Shown piece after piece: positions 1 through 8,600 of a stretch of DNA of 30,979 bases (positions within the stretch are counted from its first letter, which is position 1; the number at the start of each line of letters is the position of its first letter). The DNA comes from UBA5868 sp964482025 (GTDB lineage Bacteria; Pseudomonadota; Gammaproteobacteria; Pseudomonadales; Cellvibrionaceae): NCBI GenBank assembly GCA_964482025.1, contig CAYZVN010000038.1, positions 1 through 30,979 on the forward strand, given 5' to 3'. The notes below the pieces were generated by a model. The model saw only the letters and a program-made list of their open reading frames with translations, searched no databases and was not told the DNA's origin. The position numbers and the translations under genes were made by a program.

Positions 1-162
1 CCTAGGACCTCGCAGCCACTTGACCGCGCCATCCGTCAGCGCCACTTACCATACCCGGCATATCAAAAATCCCCTTCTATACTCAAAACTGTTCGGGATC
101 GGTCCGCCCCTATCCCTGCAAACCATTCTGGCTTGCCGCCGCAGTAGAAGGATGAAGATGCC
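1..162. other. Noncoding 5' edge upstream of pilU
   Basis: No convincing gene lies here. A TTGACC at 20-25 and a TATACT at 78-83 are present, but they are not at proper spacing to each other. No promoter is called with confidence. Confidence 0.4.
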
Positions 163-1341
163 ATGGGTACACCCATCGACCAATATTTGAATATTCTCGC
201 CAAGAAAGACGGCTCCGACCTTTACCTCAGCACTGGCGCGCCACCCTGCGCTAAGTTTCAAGGCGTGCTGAGGCCGCTGGCGCAGGAGGCTTACCAAGCG
301 GGTCAGATCGAGCAGATTGCCAATCAGATTATGGATTCCGAGCAGCGTGAGATTTTTGCCAAGGAGCTGGAGATGAATCTCGCCATTTCCATCCCCAGTG
401 TTGGGCGCTTTCGCATCAATATCTTTAAGCAGCGCAATGACGTGGCCATAGTAGCGCGCAACATCAATACTGAGATTCCCAAATTCGAAAACCTGGGCCT
501 GCCCGAAGTGCTGAAAGAGCTGGTGATGCACAAACGCGGGTTGATTCTATTCGTCGGTGGCACAGGCTCGGGTAAATCAACGTCCCTCGCCGCCTTGATC
601 GACCACCGCAACAGCACCACCGGCGGCCATATCATTACCATCGAAGATCCGGTGGAATATGTTCATAAGCATAAGAAGAGCATCATCAACCAACGGGAAG
701 TGGGGGTGGATACCCGCTCTTTTAGAAATGCGCTGAAAAACACCCTGCGACAGGCGCCGGATGTGATTCTTATTGGCGAGATTCGCGACCGCGAAACCAT
801 GGAACACGCTCTGGAGTTTGCCGAGACCGGTCACTTGGCTATTTCGACGCTGCACGCCAATAACGCCAACCAGGCACTGGAGCGCATTATTAACCTGTTC
901 CCAGATGAAAAGCGCCCACAGTTGTTGATGGGGCTGTCGCAGAATTTGCGCGGTTTTGTCTCGCAGCGTTTGGTTCCCACGGTGGACGGCAAGCGTTGCG
1001 CCGCCGTTGAGGTACTGCTGGGCACCAAAACCATTCAGGAGTTAGTGCTGAAAAATCGTCTGACGGAAATTAAGGAAATTATGGAGAAATCGGAAAACCT
1101 GGGGATGCAAACCTTTGACGGCGCGCTGTTTAAGCTATTTATGGCCGGCAAGGTGGGCTATGAGGATGCGATTGCCAATGCGGATTCTCCCAACAACCTG
1201 CGCCTGCGCATTAAGCTCGCCCAAGGTGAGGCACCCGCAGTCGCGCAAAGCGATGAAGCCAGCGCAAAAACCAGTTTTGGTGAATTAAGCCTCGTGGTGG
1301 ATGAGCCACCAGAAGATGAGCAAGACGCGCAACAGCTGTGA
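163..1341 (+). CDS. pilU: Type IV pilus retraction ATPase, PilU-type
   Basis: Cytoplasmic hexameric ATPase of the PilT/PilU family, which acts at the base of type IV pili and supports PilT-driven retraction in twitching motility. The 392-residue product starts MGTPIDQYLNILAKKDGSDL, typical of PilU. It carries a Walker A GGTGSGKST at residues 132-140, an Asp box (ITIEDPVEYVH), a Walker B-like segment (DVILIGEIRDRETM) and a His box (GHLAISTLHANNA). The C-terminal tail is acidic and low-complexity. Length matches PilU (about 380) and is longer than PilT (about 345). The ATG at 163 follows an AGAAGGA-like ribosome site at about 145. pilT usually lies just upstream of pilU; the 162 bases before the start contain no pilT, so it is either outside the window or unlinked. 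PilU rather than PilT is fairly certain from the N-terminus and tail. Confidence 0.93.
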   Translation: MGTPIDQYLNILAKKDGSDLYLSTGAPPCAKFQGVLRPLAQEAYQAGQIEQIANQIMDSEQREIFAKELEMNLAISIPSVGRFRINIFKQRNDVAIVARNINTEIPKFENLGLPEVLKELVMHKRGLILFVGGTGSGKSTSLAALIDHRNSTTGGHIITIEDPVEYVHKHKKSIINQREVGVDTRSFRNALKNTLRQAPDVILIGEIRDRETMEHALEFAETGHLAISTLHANNANQALERIINLFPDEKRPQLLMGLSQNLRGFVSQRLVPTVDGKRCAAVEVLLGTKTIQELVLKNRLTEIKEIMEKSENLGMQTFDGALFKLFMAGKVGYEDAIANADSPNNLRLRIKLAQGEAPAVAQSDEASAKTSFGELSLVVDEPPEDEQDAQQL

Positions 1342-1370
1342 CCCGCCTGTTTTGACCCGCCGGTTTGACG

Positions 1371-1390
1371 ATGGCCCTATCCAGGGCCAT
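1371..1390 (+). terminator. Hairpin after pilU, probable terminator
   Basis: ATGGCCCT at 1371-1378 pairs perfectly with AGGGCCAT at 1383-1390 around the four-base loop ATCC. TCTTAAAT follows, a short weak T-rich stretch. It lies 29 bases after the pilU stop, where a rho-independent terminator is expected. The poor T-tract lowers confidence. Confidence 0.6.
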
Positions 1391-1424
1391 TCTTAAATAA
1401 ACCTACGCCTTCATTCTGAAACGC

Positions 1425-1459
1425 TGGCCCGCCAAATCAAAATTGTATAATGGCGGGCC
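1425..1459 (+). promoter_or_regulatory. 9-bp inverted repeat around a TATAAT -10-like box
   Basis: GGCCCGCCA at 1426-1434 is the exact reverse complement of TGGCGGGCC at 1451-1459, with a 16-base AT-rich spacer. A consensus TATAAT lies at 1446-1451, touching the right arm. There is no good -35 hexamer at 16-18 bases. This looks like a promoter under an operator, or the foot of a structured transcript. Which one cannot be decided from sequence alone. Confidence 0.4.
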
Positions 1460-1642
1460 CGAATCTTGCTGCTAATATGCCAGCTGACGTCAGAGCTAGA
1501 ATGCACCGCCGAAGCGGCAAGTTTTTAACCTACTCTGTGCATATGCAGTACAATGACGCCCATCAGAACCGCAGAGAATATTGCAGCGCGTCGGACAGTT
1601 TTACAAAGCATGGTGCAAGGCATCGGCAACAATTGGGTTCCA

Positions 1643-1672
1643 TTGACACTCTAATCGGTAAACGCCTATTCA
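1643..1672 (+). promoter_or_regulatory. Possible sigma70 promoter for the FHA gene
   Basis: A perfect TTGACA at 1643-1648 is followed after 18 bases by TATTCA at 1667-1672, a weak -10. It lies 34 bases before the start codon at 1706. The -35 is strong and the -10 poor, so this is only a candidate. Confidence 0.35.
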
Positions 1673-1705
1673 TTTGCAGATAACGAATAAGGAACACTTG
1701 AGATT

Positions 1706-2833
1706 ATGGCTATGGAAGATGCAACGCTGATCAAGCGAAGGAATCAAGCTTTTATCCTGCGCGCACTGGCAAGCGGTGAGGAATTTCCTCTCCAAGGCGA
1801 GATGCTGGTGGGTCGCGAAATCGAATGCTCCATTACTCTGGATTCGGGACATATCTCCCGCTACCACGCCAAAATCAATGTTTCGCCAAATGGCGTCTAT
1901 ATCGAAGATCTGCAATCGACCAACGGCACTTTCGTTAACGGACAGAGAATTAAAGGCCGCATTCGCTTGAATGTCGGCGATGATGTTGCCTTTGACGATA
2001 TCGCCTTTCGCCTAGCCTCCAATGCGCCGGGTTTTGCCGCCGATACTGCACTGTCGCCACGACGCCACCGCGAAAGCGAGACGCAAGTCCCCGCTAGAGG
2101 AGGCCGGCCATTCACCCCTCCCAAACCAATCCGCCCGTCTCTGGTATCCAGCCGCCCCGATTACACCCCCGACCTGAGCCGGGTGGATGAGCTACTCAAC
2201 TCGATCAGTCCACTGGAACGCTTAGCCGAGCCCGCGCAACCGCGCCCGGTCGCTAAGGAAGCTCCAAAAACCCCAACGCCCGAGCCAGTCCCTGATACCA
2301 ATGATGAGATGGATGGAGAACGCACTCAGTTTCTCTCCACCGCGCAGCTCGACCGCTTGGTGGAGCGCGGCCGTTTGGATCAGGATTTGAACGTCGGCAG
2401 TGGCCCGCGCCTGATTGTGATGACCGCACCTTTGCGCGGCAAACTGTTTGAGCTCACCGATGCCCCCGATGGCACCAACTGGCAAATCGGACGCGATCCC
2501 AATGCAGAGATCTGCATCAACGATAAAACCATTTCCAACGATCATGCGCGTTTAGCGAAAACCGCCGACGGTTATCAGCTCACGGCGACCCATGCGAAGA
2601 ATGGCATTTTGGTGAACGGCTTTGCCAAAGGTCGCGCATTCCTCAATCACAACGACAAGATCCAAATAGGCCGTACCGAACTGGTATTCAAAACGGATGA
2701 GAACCTTGAGTCGGGTTACCCGCGCATCGATAAATCCGCCTTCGACGGCTTGCGCATGCGCCGCTACTCCATCGCAATTACCGTGGTCGCCTTAGTGGTG
2801 CTGGTGACGGCTTTATTTGCGACAGCCCGCTAA
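1706..2833 (+). CDS. Tail-anchored protein with two FHA domains
   Basis: FHA domains bind phosphothreonine peptides. The 375-residue product has an N-terminal FHA domain at roughly residues 25-105 (GRE, ISRYHAKI, STNGTFVNG). A proline-rich linker of about 140 residues follows, then a second FHA domain at roughly 245-330 (IGRDPNAEICI, ISNDHARL, KNGILVNG). A single C-terminal membrane helix (IAITVVALVVLVTALFATAR) sits at the very end with almost nothing after it, so both FHA domains should face the cytoplasm. An ERTQFLSTAQ stretch lies before the second FHA domain and could be a phosphothreonine switch; that is inference. A GGAA at 1691 is a distant ribosome site. No Ser/Thr kinase is present in the window, so the phosphorylated partner is unknown. 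Confidence 0.85.
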   Translation: MAMEDATLIKRRNQAFILRALASGEEFPLQGEMLVGREIECSITLDSGHISRYHAKINVSPNGVYIEDLQSTNGTFVNGQRIKGRIRLNVGDDVAFDDIAFRLASNAPGFAADTALSPRRHRESETQVPARGGRPFTPPKPIRPSLVSSRPDYTPDLSRVDELLNSISPLERLAEPAQPRPVAKEAPKTPTPEPVPDTNDEMDGERTQFLSTAQLDRLVERGRLDQDLNVGSGPRLIVMTAPLRGKLFELTDAPDGTNWQIGRDPNAEICINDKTISNDHARLAKTADGYQLTATHAKNGILVNGFAKGRAFLNHNDKIQIGRTELVFKTDENLESGYPRIDKSAFDGLRMRRYSIAITVVALVVLVTALFATAR

Positions 2834-3083
2834 CGGCACACTTGGCTCTGAGTCCTTCCCGTTCTCCACCGGCCACGGACTTGTATCGATCCCTCCTACG
2901 AAAACGTGCGCCGGCGCCGCCGGTGCCCGATTTCGCCCGAATTCTTCGGTTTCCTGCCCCTTTCCATCCATTTCTGGGCCTTCTTCAGGGCGTTAAATAG
3001 TCTCAACGGACGCGGAGATAGCCAGCGGCCGCTAAACGTCGGCCCAACCTGCGGGCCCCAGATTTGATTCGCGGAGACCTTAT
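2834..3083. other. Intergenic region, GC-rich hairpins
   Basis: No gene is seen. GCGCCGGC at 2908-2915 can fold with GCCGGTGC at 2919-2926 (one wobble pair), and GGCCC at 3041-3045 with GGGCC at 3053-3057. Neither is followed by a T-tract. A terminator for the FHA gene and the promoter of the OmpA-like gene are presumably here but not distinguishable. Confidence 0.3.
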
Positions 3084-3791
3084 ATGAAAACTGCCTTTGT
3101 TTTTTCCAGCCTTGTTCTCGCCACTGCCATCAGCACCAACAGCTACGCGGCGCGCACACCTAATCAACAAGCCGCTCTGGAAGGCACCACCTTTGCGGGC
3201 CTCGCCGTGGCCGGCACTGTGGCAGCCGGCCCTATCGGGTTTATCGTGGGCGCCTTAGGCGGCGCTTTTCTGGCGGACCAAAGCCGCCAAGCCAACAATG
3301 CGGAGCTGGCGCTGAGCCAGGCGAGCGAGGAGCGTACACATTTGCACAAGCAACTGAGCGAAAAAGCCGGAGAAGTGGCACAGCTGGAAGCCTTAGCGCT
3401 GGAGCGCATCACCTTTCAGGTGTTGTTCGCCACCGGTAATGACACTCTCAATGAGTTGGATCGCCAGCGCATCAAGGCACTCGCCGACCACTTGCACGAG
3501 CACCCGGAGCTGGTGGTACGGCTGGACGGTCACGCAGACCCACGCGGCACCGATGAATACAACAATGTGCTCTCCCAGGAGCGGGCAAAAGCAGTTAAGC
3601 AGGCGTTAGAAGAGATGGGGATTGCGGCTGAGCGTATTCACTACCAAGGGCACGGCAACCAGTTCTCCAGCGCACCCAAGGGTGACGACGAGGCTTATCA
3701 ACAGGAGCGCCGCGTGGATATCACACTTGAACAGGCTACCCTTGAACAGCACGCCGCCGAGCACCAATCCACCGTCTACAGCAGCATTTAA
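3084..3791 (+). CDS. OmpA-family envelope protein with glycine-zipper segment (PdsO-like)
   Basis: The 235-residue product starts with a signal peptide (MKTAFVFSSLVLATAIST, probable cleavage after SYA). A glycine/alanine-rich hydrophobic segment at residues about 33-68 (AGPIGFIVGALGGAFLADQ) resembles a glycine zipper. A short helical region follows, then an OmpA-like peptidoglycan-binding domain at about 112-220. The diaminopimelate-binding signature is present (GHADPRGTDEYNNVLSQERA), as is the terminal RRVDI. The protein therefore probably links an outer or inner membrane-inserted segment to peptidoglycan. The architecture resembles PdsO, the OmpA-like member of the proteobacterial dedicated sortase system, but no sortase lies in the window, so this is only a suggestion. 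GGAG at 3073-3076 is a well-placed ribosome site. Confidence 0.85.
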   Translation: MKTAFVFSSLVLATAISTNSYAARTPNQQAALEGTTFAGLAVAGTVAAGPIGFIVGALGGAFLADQSRQANNAELALSQASEERTHLHKQLSEKAGEVAQLEALALERITFQVLFATGNDTLNELDRQRIKALADHLHEHPELVVRLDGHADPRGTDEYNNVLSQERAKAVKQALEEMGIAAERIHYQGHGNQFSSAPKGDDEAYQQERRVDITLEQATLEQHAAEHQSTVYSSI

Positions 3792-3825
3792 TCGGCTCAC
3801 CTCTGTCACCAGACGATTGTCTTTA

Positions 3826-3860
3826 CCTGGCAACACGAGATGGACCTCCGTGTTGCCAGG
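3826..3860 (+). terminator. Perfect 12-bp hairpin after the OmpA-like gene
   Basis: CCTGGCAACACG at 3826-3837 pairs perfectly with CGTGTTGCCAGG at 3849-3860 around an 11-base loop. It lies 35 bases downstream of the stop codon. No T-run follows directly, but the strength and position suggest a transcription terminator or a 3' stabilising stem. Confidence 0.6.
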
Positions 3861-3863
3861 GTG

Positions 3864-3948
3864 CTTCCACCTTAAGCCCCCCTTTTCCACCTTCAGCCCC
3901 CATCTTCCACCTTCAGCCTTCAGCCCCCTTACCTCCACCTTAAGCACC
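3864..3948 (+). repeat. Degenerate tandem repeats of a TTCCACCTTCAGCCCCC-like unit
   Basis: Four imperfect copies of a 17-26 base unit run in tandem: about 3865-3882, 3883-3901, 3903-3927 and 3930-3948. The cores alternate CCACCTTAAG and CCACCTTCAG followed by a C-run. The third copy holds an internal CTTCAGC duplication. The block lies between the OmpA-like gene hairpin and the convergent marR-type gene. It is noncoding as far as can be judged and shifts the ORFs that cross it into low-complexity peptides. Confidence 0.7.
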
Positions 3949-3958
3949 GGTAACCGTA

Positions 3959-4408
3959 TTAGGTTTGCCGCGTGGCGAGCAAGCGCTGCAACAATTGCTG
4001 AAGCTGCTGCTGTTCTTCGGGGCTGAGCCCCGCCATCAGGGGAGCCAGCGCCTGCTTACCTTGACTGTGGATCTGTTTAACCAAGCGGATACCGTCACTC
4101 GTTAGAAAAACATCCGTCGCCCTTCCGTCCTGCTCATTGGGAGCCCGCATCACTAGCCCCCGCTTCTCCGCTCGCGCAATCAAACCGGACATGGTCTGCT
4201 TCTCCAAGCCGAGGTAGTCGGCAAGTTCGGTCATGCGCGGGCGCCTGTCCCAGAGAATTCCCAAGACGCGGATCATCGAGAGCGATAAATCGTTCTCGGC
4301 GGCGAGCTTATTGATTACCGCCATAGTGGCAAAAGATGTGGTCACCAACGCGTCCGCTAAACCTGCGCTGGGAGACGGTGATTGATTCATGATTTTTTCG
4401 TTATTCAT
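3959..4408 (-). CDS. MarR-family transcriptional regulator
   Basis: A winged-helix repressor that usually binds a palindrome and is released by small phenolic or drug-like ligands. The core includes the helix-turn-helix with wing (MTELADYLGLEKQTMSGLIA, then RAEKRGLVMRAPNEQDGRA), with the usual Asp-Gly-Arg in the wing, and dimerisation helices at both ends. The gene is divergent from an RND efflux adaptor/permease pair, whose repression is its probable job. An ATG at 4459 is also in frame but lies inside the large dyad at 4427-4468. The ATG at 4408 (MNNEKIMNQ, 149 residues) or at 4390 (143 residues) is more plausible, though neither has a strong ribosome site. The start is therefore uncertain; the family assignment is firm. 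Confidence 0.88.
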   Translation of the reverse strand: MNNEKIMNQSPSPSAGLADALVTTSFATMAVINKLAAENDLSLSMIRVLGILWDRRPRMTELADYLGLEKQTMSGLIARAEKRGLVMRAPNEQDGRATDVFLTSDGIRLVKQIHSQGKQALAPLMAGLSPEEQQQLQQLLQRLLATRQT

Positions 4409-4420
4409 AGGAGCGCGATC

Positions 4421-4450
4421 TTGACATGGTTCGTATTGCGCATCAATATT
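4421..4450 (+). promoter_or_regulatory. Candidate promoter of the RND operon
   Basis: A perfect TTGACA at 4421-4426 is followed after 18 bases by AATATT at 4445-4450, which matches four of six -10 positions. The -10 lies at the centre of the dyad, so a repressor bound there would block RNA polymerase. The start codon is 46 bases downstream. Confidence 0.5.
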
Positions 4451-4468
4451 AGATCGCATTACGAACCA
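4427..4468. promoter_or_regulatory. 42-bp operator-like dyad between marR-type and RND genes
   Basis: TGGTTCGTATTGCG at 4427-4440 matches the reverse complement of CGCATTACGAACCA at 4455-4468 at 13 of 14 positions. The dyad axis falls at 4447/4448, exactly in the centre of a palindromic AATATT (4445-4450). It lies between the two divergent starts (4408 minus, 4496 plus) and overlaps the plus-strand promoter candidate. It fits a MarR-family operator that controls both directions, possibly with two dimers bound. Binding itself is inference. Confidence 0.72.
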
Positions 4469-4495
4469 ATTGCACTCGCCGCAGAGGAACTGCTT

Positions 4496-5680
4496 ATGAA
4501 AATCCCCATCCTCGCCTTAGCTCATCAAGTACCTCTGAAAGACCTCGACTCCACCCGAGGTCCTGTTAAAACCCGTCATATCGTTTATTTTCTCGCCGCT
4601 TTGCTTGGCCTATCCGCTATAGGCGCTCTCGTTTTGGCCGAGCGAAGTCCTGCCTCGCCTATCCCCCCTACATCTTCCATCCCAGCACTGACGGTGAAAC
4701 CCACGTTCGCCCGCATTCAGCAGTGGCCACAGGGCTTGCATGCGATGGGCAATATAGTGGCGTGGCAGGAGGTGGTGATTGGTGCCGAGATCGGTGGTCA
4801 GCGGTTGGCGCAGTTGTTCGTCGACATAGGCGACTTCGTGCAACAGGGACAGCTATTGGCACAGCTGAGCGCCGGCACACTTGAGGCAGAACTCGATGCG
4901 AGCCAAGCGTTGTTGCAGGAGGCGGAAATCAACGCAGCGGAAGCCTTGCGCGCCGCGAACCGCGCCCAGGCTCTGCAAGCCAGCAAGATGTTATCGGCGC
5001 AAACCATCGAGCAAGCGCTGACCGCTAACGAAGCGGCGCAAGCACGCTTGGCCGCAGCCCGCGCGCGGGTACAGGCCGACCGTTTGCGTCTGGCTTATAC
5101 CCAAGTGCGTGCACCTGACGACGGGGTGATCAGTGCCCGCGTTGCCGTCGAGGGCGCGCTTCTGCCCCAAGGCGCAGAAATTATGCGGCTTCAGCGACAA
5201 GGCAGATTGGAGTGGCAGGCGGAAATGCCGGGGTCCGAACTCGCGCATGTACGGCCGGGCCAAGCCGTGCGTATCTCGCTGAGTGAGTCTCAATTCGTCG
5301 AAGGTCGCGTACGTACCATCGCCCCCCAAGTCGATCCGCAAACACGCACCGGCCTTGTGTATGTTGATTTAGAACCCGCCACCCAAATACGCGCTGGTCA
5401 GTTCGCCCGAGGGGAAATTCTGCTGGAGCAGCGCGAGGTACTGACGCTGCCGGAAACGGCCGTGTTGCTGCGCGACGGCTTTAATTATGTATTTCGCATT
5501 GAGGATGACCAAGTTTGGCAGCAGAAGGTGGCCCTAGGCGCACGCTACGGGGACCGAGTAGAGATTCGTGAAGGTATGAGCGCCGATTTAGCGGTCGTCG
5601 AGTCGGGCGTGGGCTTTCTCACCAACGGTGTAACTGTCCGCGTTGCCGCTTCGGCGCTTTCCCAAACCACCCACTTCTGA
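4496..5680 (+). CDS. RND efflux periplasmic adaptor subunit (membrane fusion protein)
   Basis: The adaptor connects an inner-membrane RND pump to an outer-membrane channel. With the ATG at 4496 the product has 394 residues, and AGAGGA at 4483-4488 is a good ribosome site. The in-frame ATG at 4382 would place the operator inside the gene and is rejected. One N-terminal membrane anchor (IVYFLAALLGLSAIGALVLA) precedes the barrel-sandwich halves (WQEVVIGAEIGGQRLAQLFV and RAPDDGVISARVAVEGALLP), which flank a coiled-coil hairpin rich in Ala, Glu and Arg. A beta-barrel domain follows. There is no lipobox cysteine, so it is anchored by the helix. It ends 10 bases before the permease start and is co-transcribed with it. 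No outer-membrane factor gene is nearby, so a TolC-like channel from elsewhere is probably used. Confidence 0.9.
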   Translation: MKIPILALAHQVPLKDLDSTRGPVKTRHIVYFLAALLGLSAIGALVLAERSPASPIPPTSSIPALTVKPTFARIQQWPQGLHAMGNIVAWQEVVIGAEIGGQRLAQLFVDIGDFVQQGQLLAQLSAGTLEAELDASQALLQEAEINAAEALRAANRAQALQASKMLSAQTIEQALTANEAAQARLAAARARVQADRLRLAYTQVRAPDDGVISARVAVEGALLPQGAEIMRLQRQGRLEWQAEMPGSELAHVRPGQAVRISLSESQFVEGRVRTIAPQVDPQTRTGLVYVDLEPATQIRAGQFARGEILLEQREVLTLPETAVLLRDGFNYVFRIEDDQVWQQKVALGARYGDRVEIREGMSADLAVVESGVGFLTNGVTVRVAASALSQTTHF

Positions 5681-5690
5681 GGAGGGCATG

Positions 5691-8600
5691 ATGAGCATTT
5701 CCTCCTGGTCCATCCGCAATCCGGTTCCCGTCATTCTGCTTTTCGCGCTCTTGTCGGTGATGGGGCTATTCGCCTTCCGCACCGCCAAAATCCAACACTT
5801 CCCCGATGTGGATCTACCGTTGATTACGGTGATGGCGAGCCTACCGGGCTCCGCTCCAGAGCAAATGGAAGCCGAAGTCGCTCGCAAATTAGAAAATGCG
5901 ATTGCGCCTTTAAAAGGCATTCGGCACCTGTACACAACCGTGCAGGAAGGCGCCGCGCTGGTCGCGGCAGAGTTCCATTTGGAGACGCCACCACAGCAGG
6001 CATTGGACGACACTCGCGCTGCGGTAGCACGGGTGCGAGCCGACCTGCCCGCCGCGATGCGCGATCTGATCGTCGACAAGATCGACTTCAAGAACGAGCC
6101 TATCCTGACGTATACCCTGGCGTCGCCCCATCTGGATGACGAAGCCCTGTCGCGCTTCGTCGACGAGCGCATTACTCGCCGGCTGCTTGCCGTCCCCGGC
6201 GTGGGTGCGGTTACTCGCGTCGGCGGCGTCAATCGCGAAGTGCGCGTGGAGCTGGATCCGCACCGATTACTCGCGTTGCGCCTAAGCGCTGCGGACGTTT
6301 CTCGTCTACTCGCGCAGATGCAGCGGGAAATGCCCGGTGGACGCGCCAAACTCGGCGGCCGCGAGCAGACCGTGCGCACGGTCATCACAGCGCCCTCCGC
6401 TACCGCTCTGGCCGCTCTGGAAATTCCCTTGGCGGATGGTCATGTGGTGCGCTTGGATCGAGTGGCCACTGTGACCGACACCCTGGCGGAGCGTCGCAGC
6501 GGCGCTTTTCTCGACGGCGAGCCGGTGGTCGGCTTTGAGGTGTTGCGCACCACCGGGGCCAGCGATCTGGAGGTCGCCAGTGGTGTGCGTCAGGCGCTCG
6601 CGGCCCTCGCAACGGAACAGCCGGGCATCGTGCTGACCGAGGCATTCAATTCGGTCGACCCCGTGAGGGAGAACTTTCGCGGCAGCATGGCGCTGCTGGT
6701 TGAAGGAGCCTTGCTCGCGGTGCTGGTGGTTGGGCTTTTTCTGCGCGATTTGCGCGCAACTTTTATTGCCGCTGTCGCCCTGCCCCTGGCCATTATTCCG
6801 ACCTTTCTCGCGATGCAGTGGCTGGGGTTTACCTTGAACCTCATCACCCTGCTCTCCTTGTCGCTGGTGGTCGGCATTCTGGTGGACGACGCCATAGTCG
6901 AAATCGAAAACATTATGCGGCACTTGGCCCAAGGCAAAGAGCCTTTGGCCGCCGCCCGCGACGCGGCGGACGAGATAGGTTTGGCGGTGATTGCCACCAC
7001 GTTCACCTTAATTGCGGTCTTTCTGCCCACCGCCTTTATGGAGGGAATGGCCGGCAAATTTTTGGTGCAGTTTGGCTGGACAGCCTCCATCGCGGTCTTT
7101 TTCTCCTTAGTGGTGGCGCGCATGCTGACACCGCTGATGGCGGCCTACCTCCTGAAAAAACCCGCCCGCCCCCACGGCGATCCCTTTTGGATGCACAGCT
7201 ATTTAAAAGTCGCGCGCTGGGCCTTTACCAACAAGGGCGCGACTTTGGCAATTCTGGCCGCTTTCGGCTTCGCCAGCTGCATGCCGCTCTTCACCGGGGC
7301 CATCAAGGGCGACTTTATGCCGCCGAGCGACTTGAGTCAGACGCGTATCCAGGTGGAGCTCCCGCCCGGCAGCACCTATGAGCAGACCCGTAACCTTGCT
7401 GAAGAAGTACGCGCTGCGGTAGCCGGACATCCTCACGTGCTTCGGGTTTACACCGCTATTGGCAGTGGCGACAGCGGTGACAGCATGGTGCGCAGCGCAG
7501 GTGAGCCCCATTTGGCCACGCTGACCTTACAGCTCACCCCGCGCAAAGCGCGCCGGGGCGTCAGTCAGCAGGAGATTGAACGCGAGCTGCGCAGCCATCT
7601 GCAGGACATAGCCGGTGCTCGCATCAAGGTAGCCGCTAGCGAGGTGTACACCCTGGTAGTTTCCGGGGAGGACAGTGACCTCCTGGCGCAGCATGCCGCC
7701 AAAGTAGAACAGGAGCTGCGCAGCCTAACGGGCATAGGCCAGGTAAGCAGCAGCGCCAGTTTGCAGCGTCCCGAGCTGATCGTGCGCCCCGACACAGCGC
7801 GGGCCGCCGACCTGGGGGTGACAACCGACGCGATTGCCGAGACGGTGCGGGTAGCGACCCTGGGTGACTACGAGCAGTTTCTGCCAAAACTCAATCTCAG
7901 CCAGCGCCAAGTGCCGATTGTGGTGCGTCTACCCGAGCGGGCGGCAGGCGACCTGGAGCTGCTGCGCCAGCTCACCGTGCCCGGCGCTCGCGGCCCAGTA
8001 CCGCTACGCGATGTGGCGGAAATTGACATGACCAGCGGCCCGGCGCAAATCAGCCGCCTGGACCGCTTGCGCAATGTGAACTTCGAAATTGAACTCAACG
8101 GCCAAGCCATGGGGGATGTGCAACAGCGTGCCGCAGCGCTCCCCAGCCTCACGCATTTGCCACCCGGCTTGGTCAAGAATGATATAGGGGAGGCTGAAAC
8201 GTCCAACGAGCTAGGGCATAGCTTCCTGCTCTCCATGGGCTTGGGCGTGGCCTGTATTTACATTGTTCTGGTATTGCTGTTTCACGCATGGGTGCAACCG
8301 GTGACCATTCTCGGCGCGCTGCTGCTTTCCATTCCGGGCGCAATTTTGGCCTTGTTTATCACGGGGACCAATCTCAGCATGCCGGCGATGATCGGCATCG
8401 TTATGCTGATGGGCATCGCCACTAAGAACTCCATTCTCTTGGTCGAGTACGCCATAGTGGCACAGCGCCGTCACGGCATGCCCCGGCTGGAGGCCCTACT
8501 CGACGCCTGCCACAAGCGGGCCCGCCCCATAGTGATGACCACTTTGGCCATGGGCGCTGGCATGCTGCCAATCGCTTTGGGCTTAGGAGCTGACCCGAGC

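Larger units (their letters stand above)
1342..1705. other. 364-base intergenic region between pilU and the FHA gene
   Basis: Beyond the hairpin at 1371-1390 this region holds a spaced inverted repeat with a TATAAT (1425-1459) and a possible promoter near 1643-1672. A 77-codon ORF at 1450-1683 is present, but it has no recognisable domain, no clear ribosome site and a composition unlike a folded protein, so it is not called. A small RNA or long leader starting near 1457 is possible but unproven. Confidence 0.5.

Noticed and set aside
1450..1683. 77-codon ORF before the FHA gene
   Set aside because: No ribosome site, no domain, and unusual composition; the start overlaps the TATAAT and inverted repeat, which explain the position better.
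3622..4026. 134-codon plus-strand ORF across the repeats
   Set aside because: It runs out of frame through the OmpA-like gene end, the hairpin and the C-rich repeats. The low-complexity product is explained by the repeats.
5588..6388. 266-codon minus-strand ORF rich in Arg, Ser and Thr
   Set aside because: It lies inside the RND adaptor/permease genes, antisense to clear coding motifs, and has the composition of a GC-rich shadow frame.
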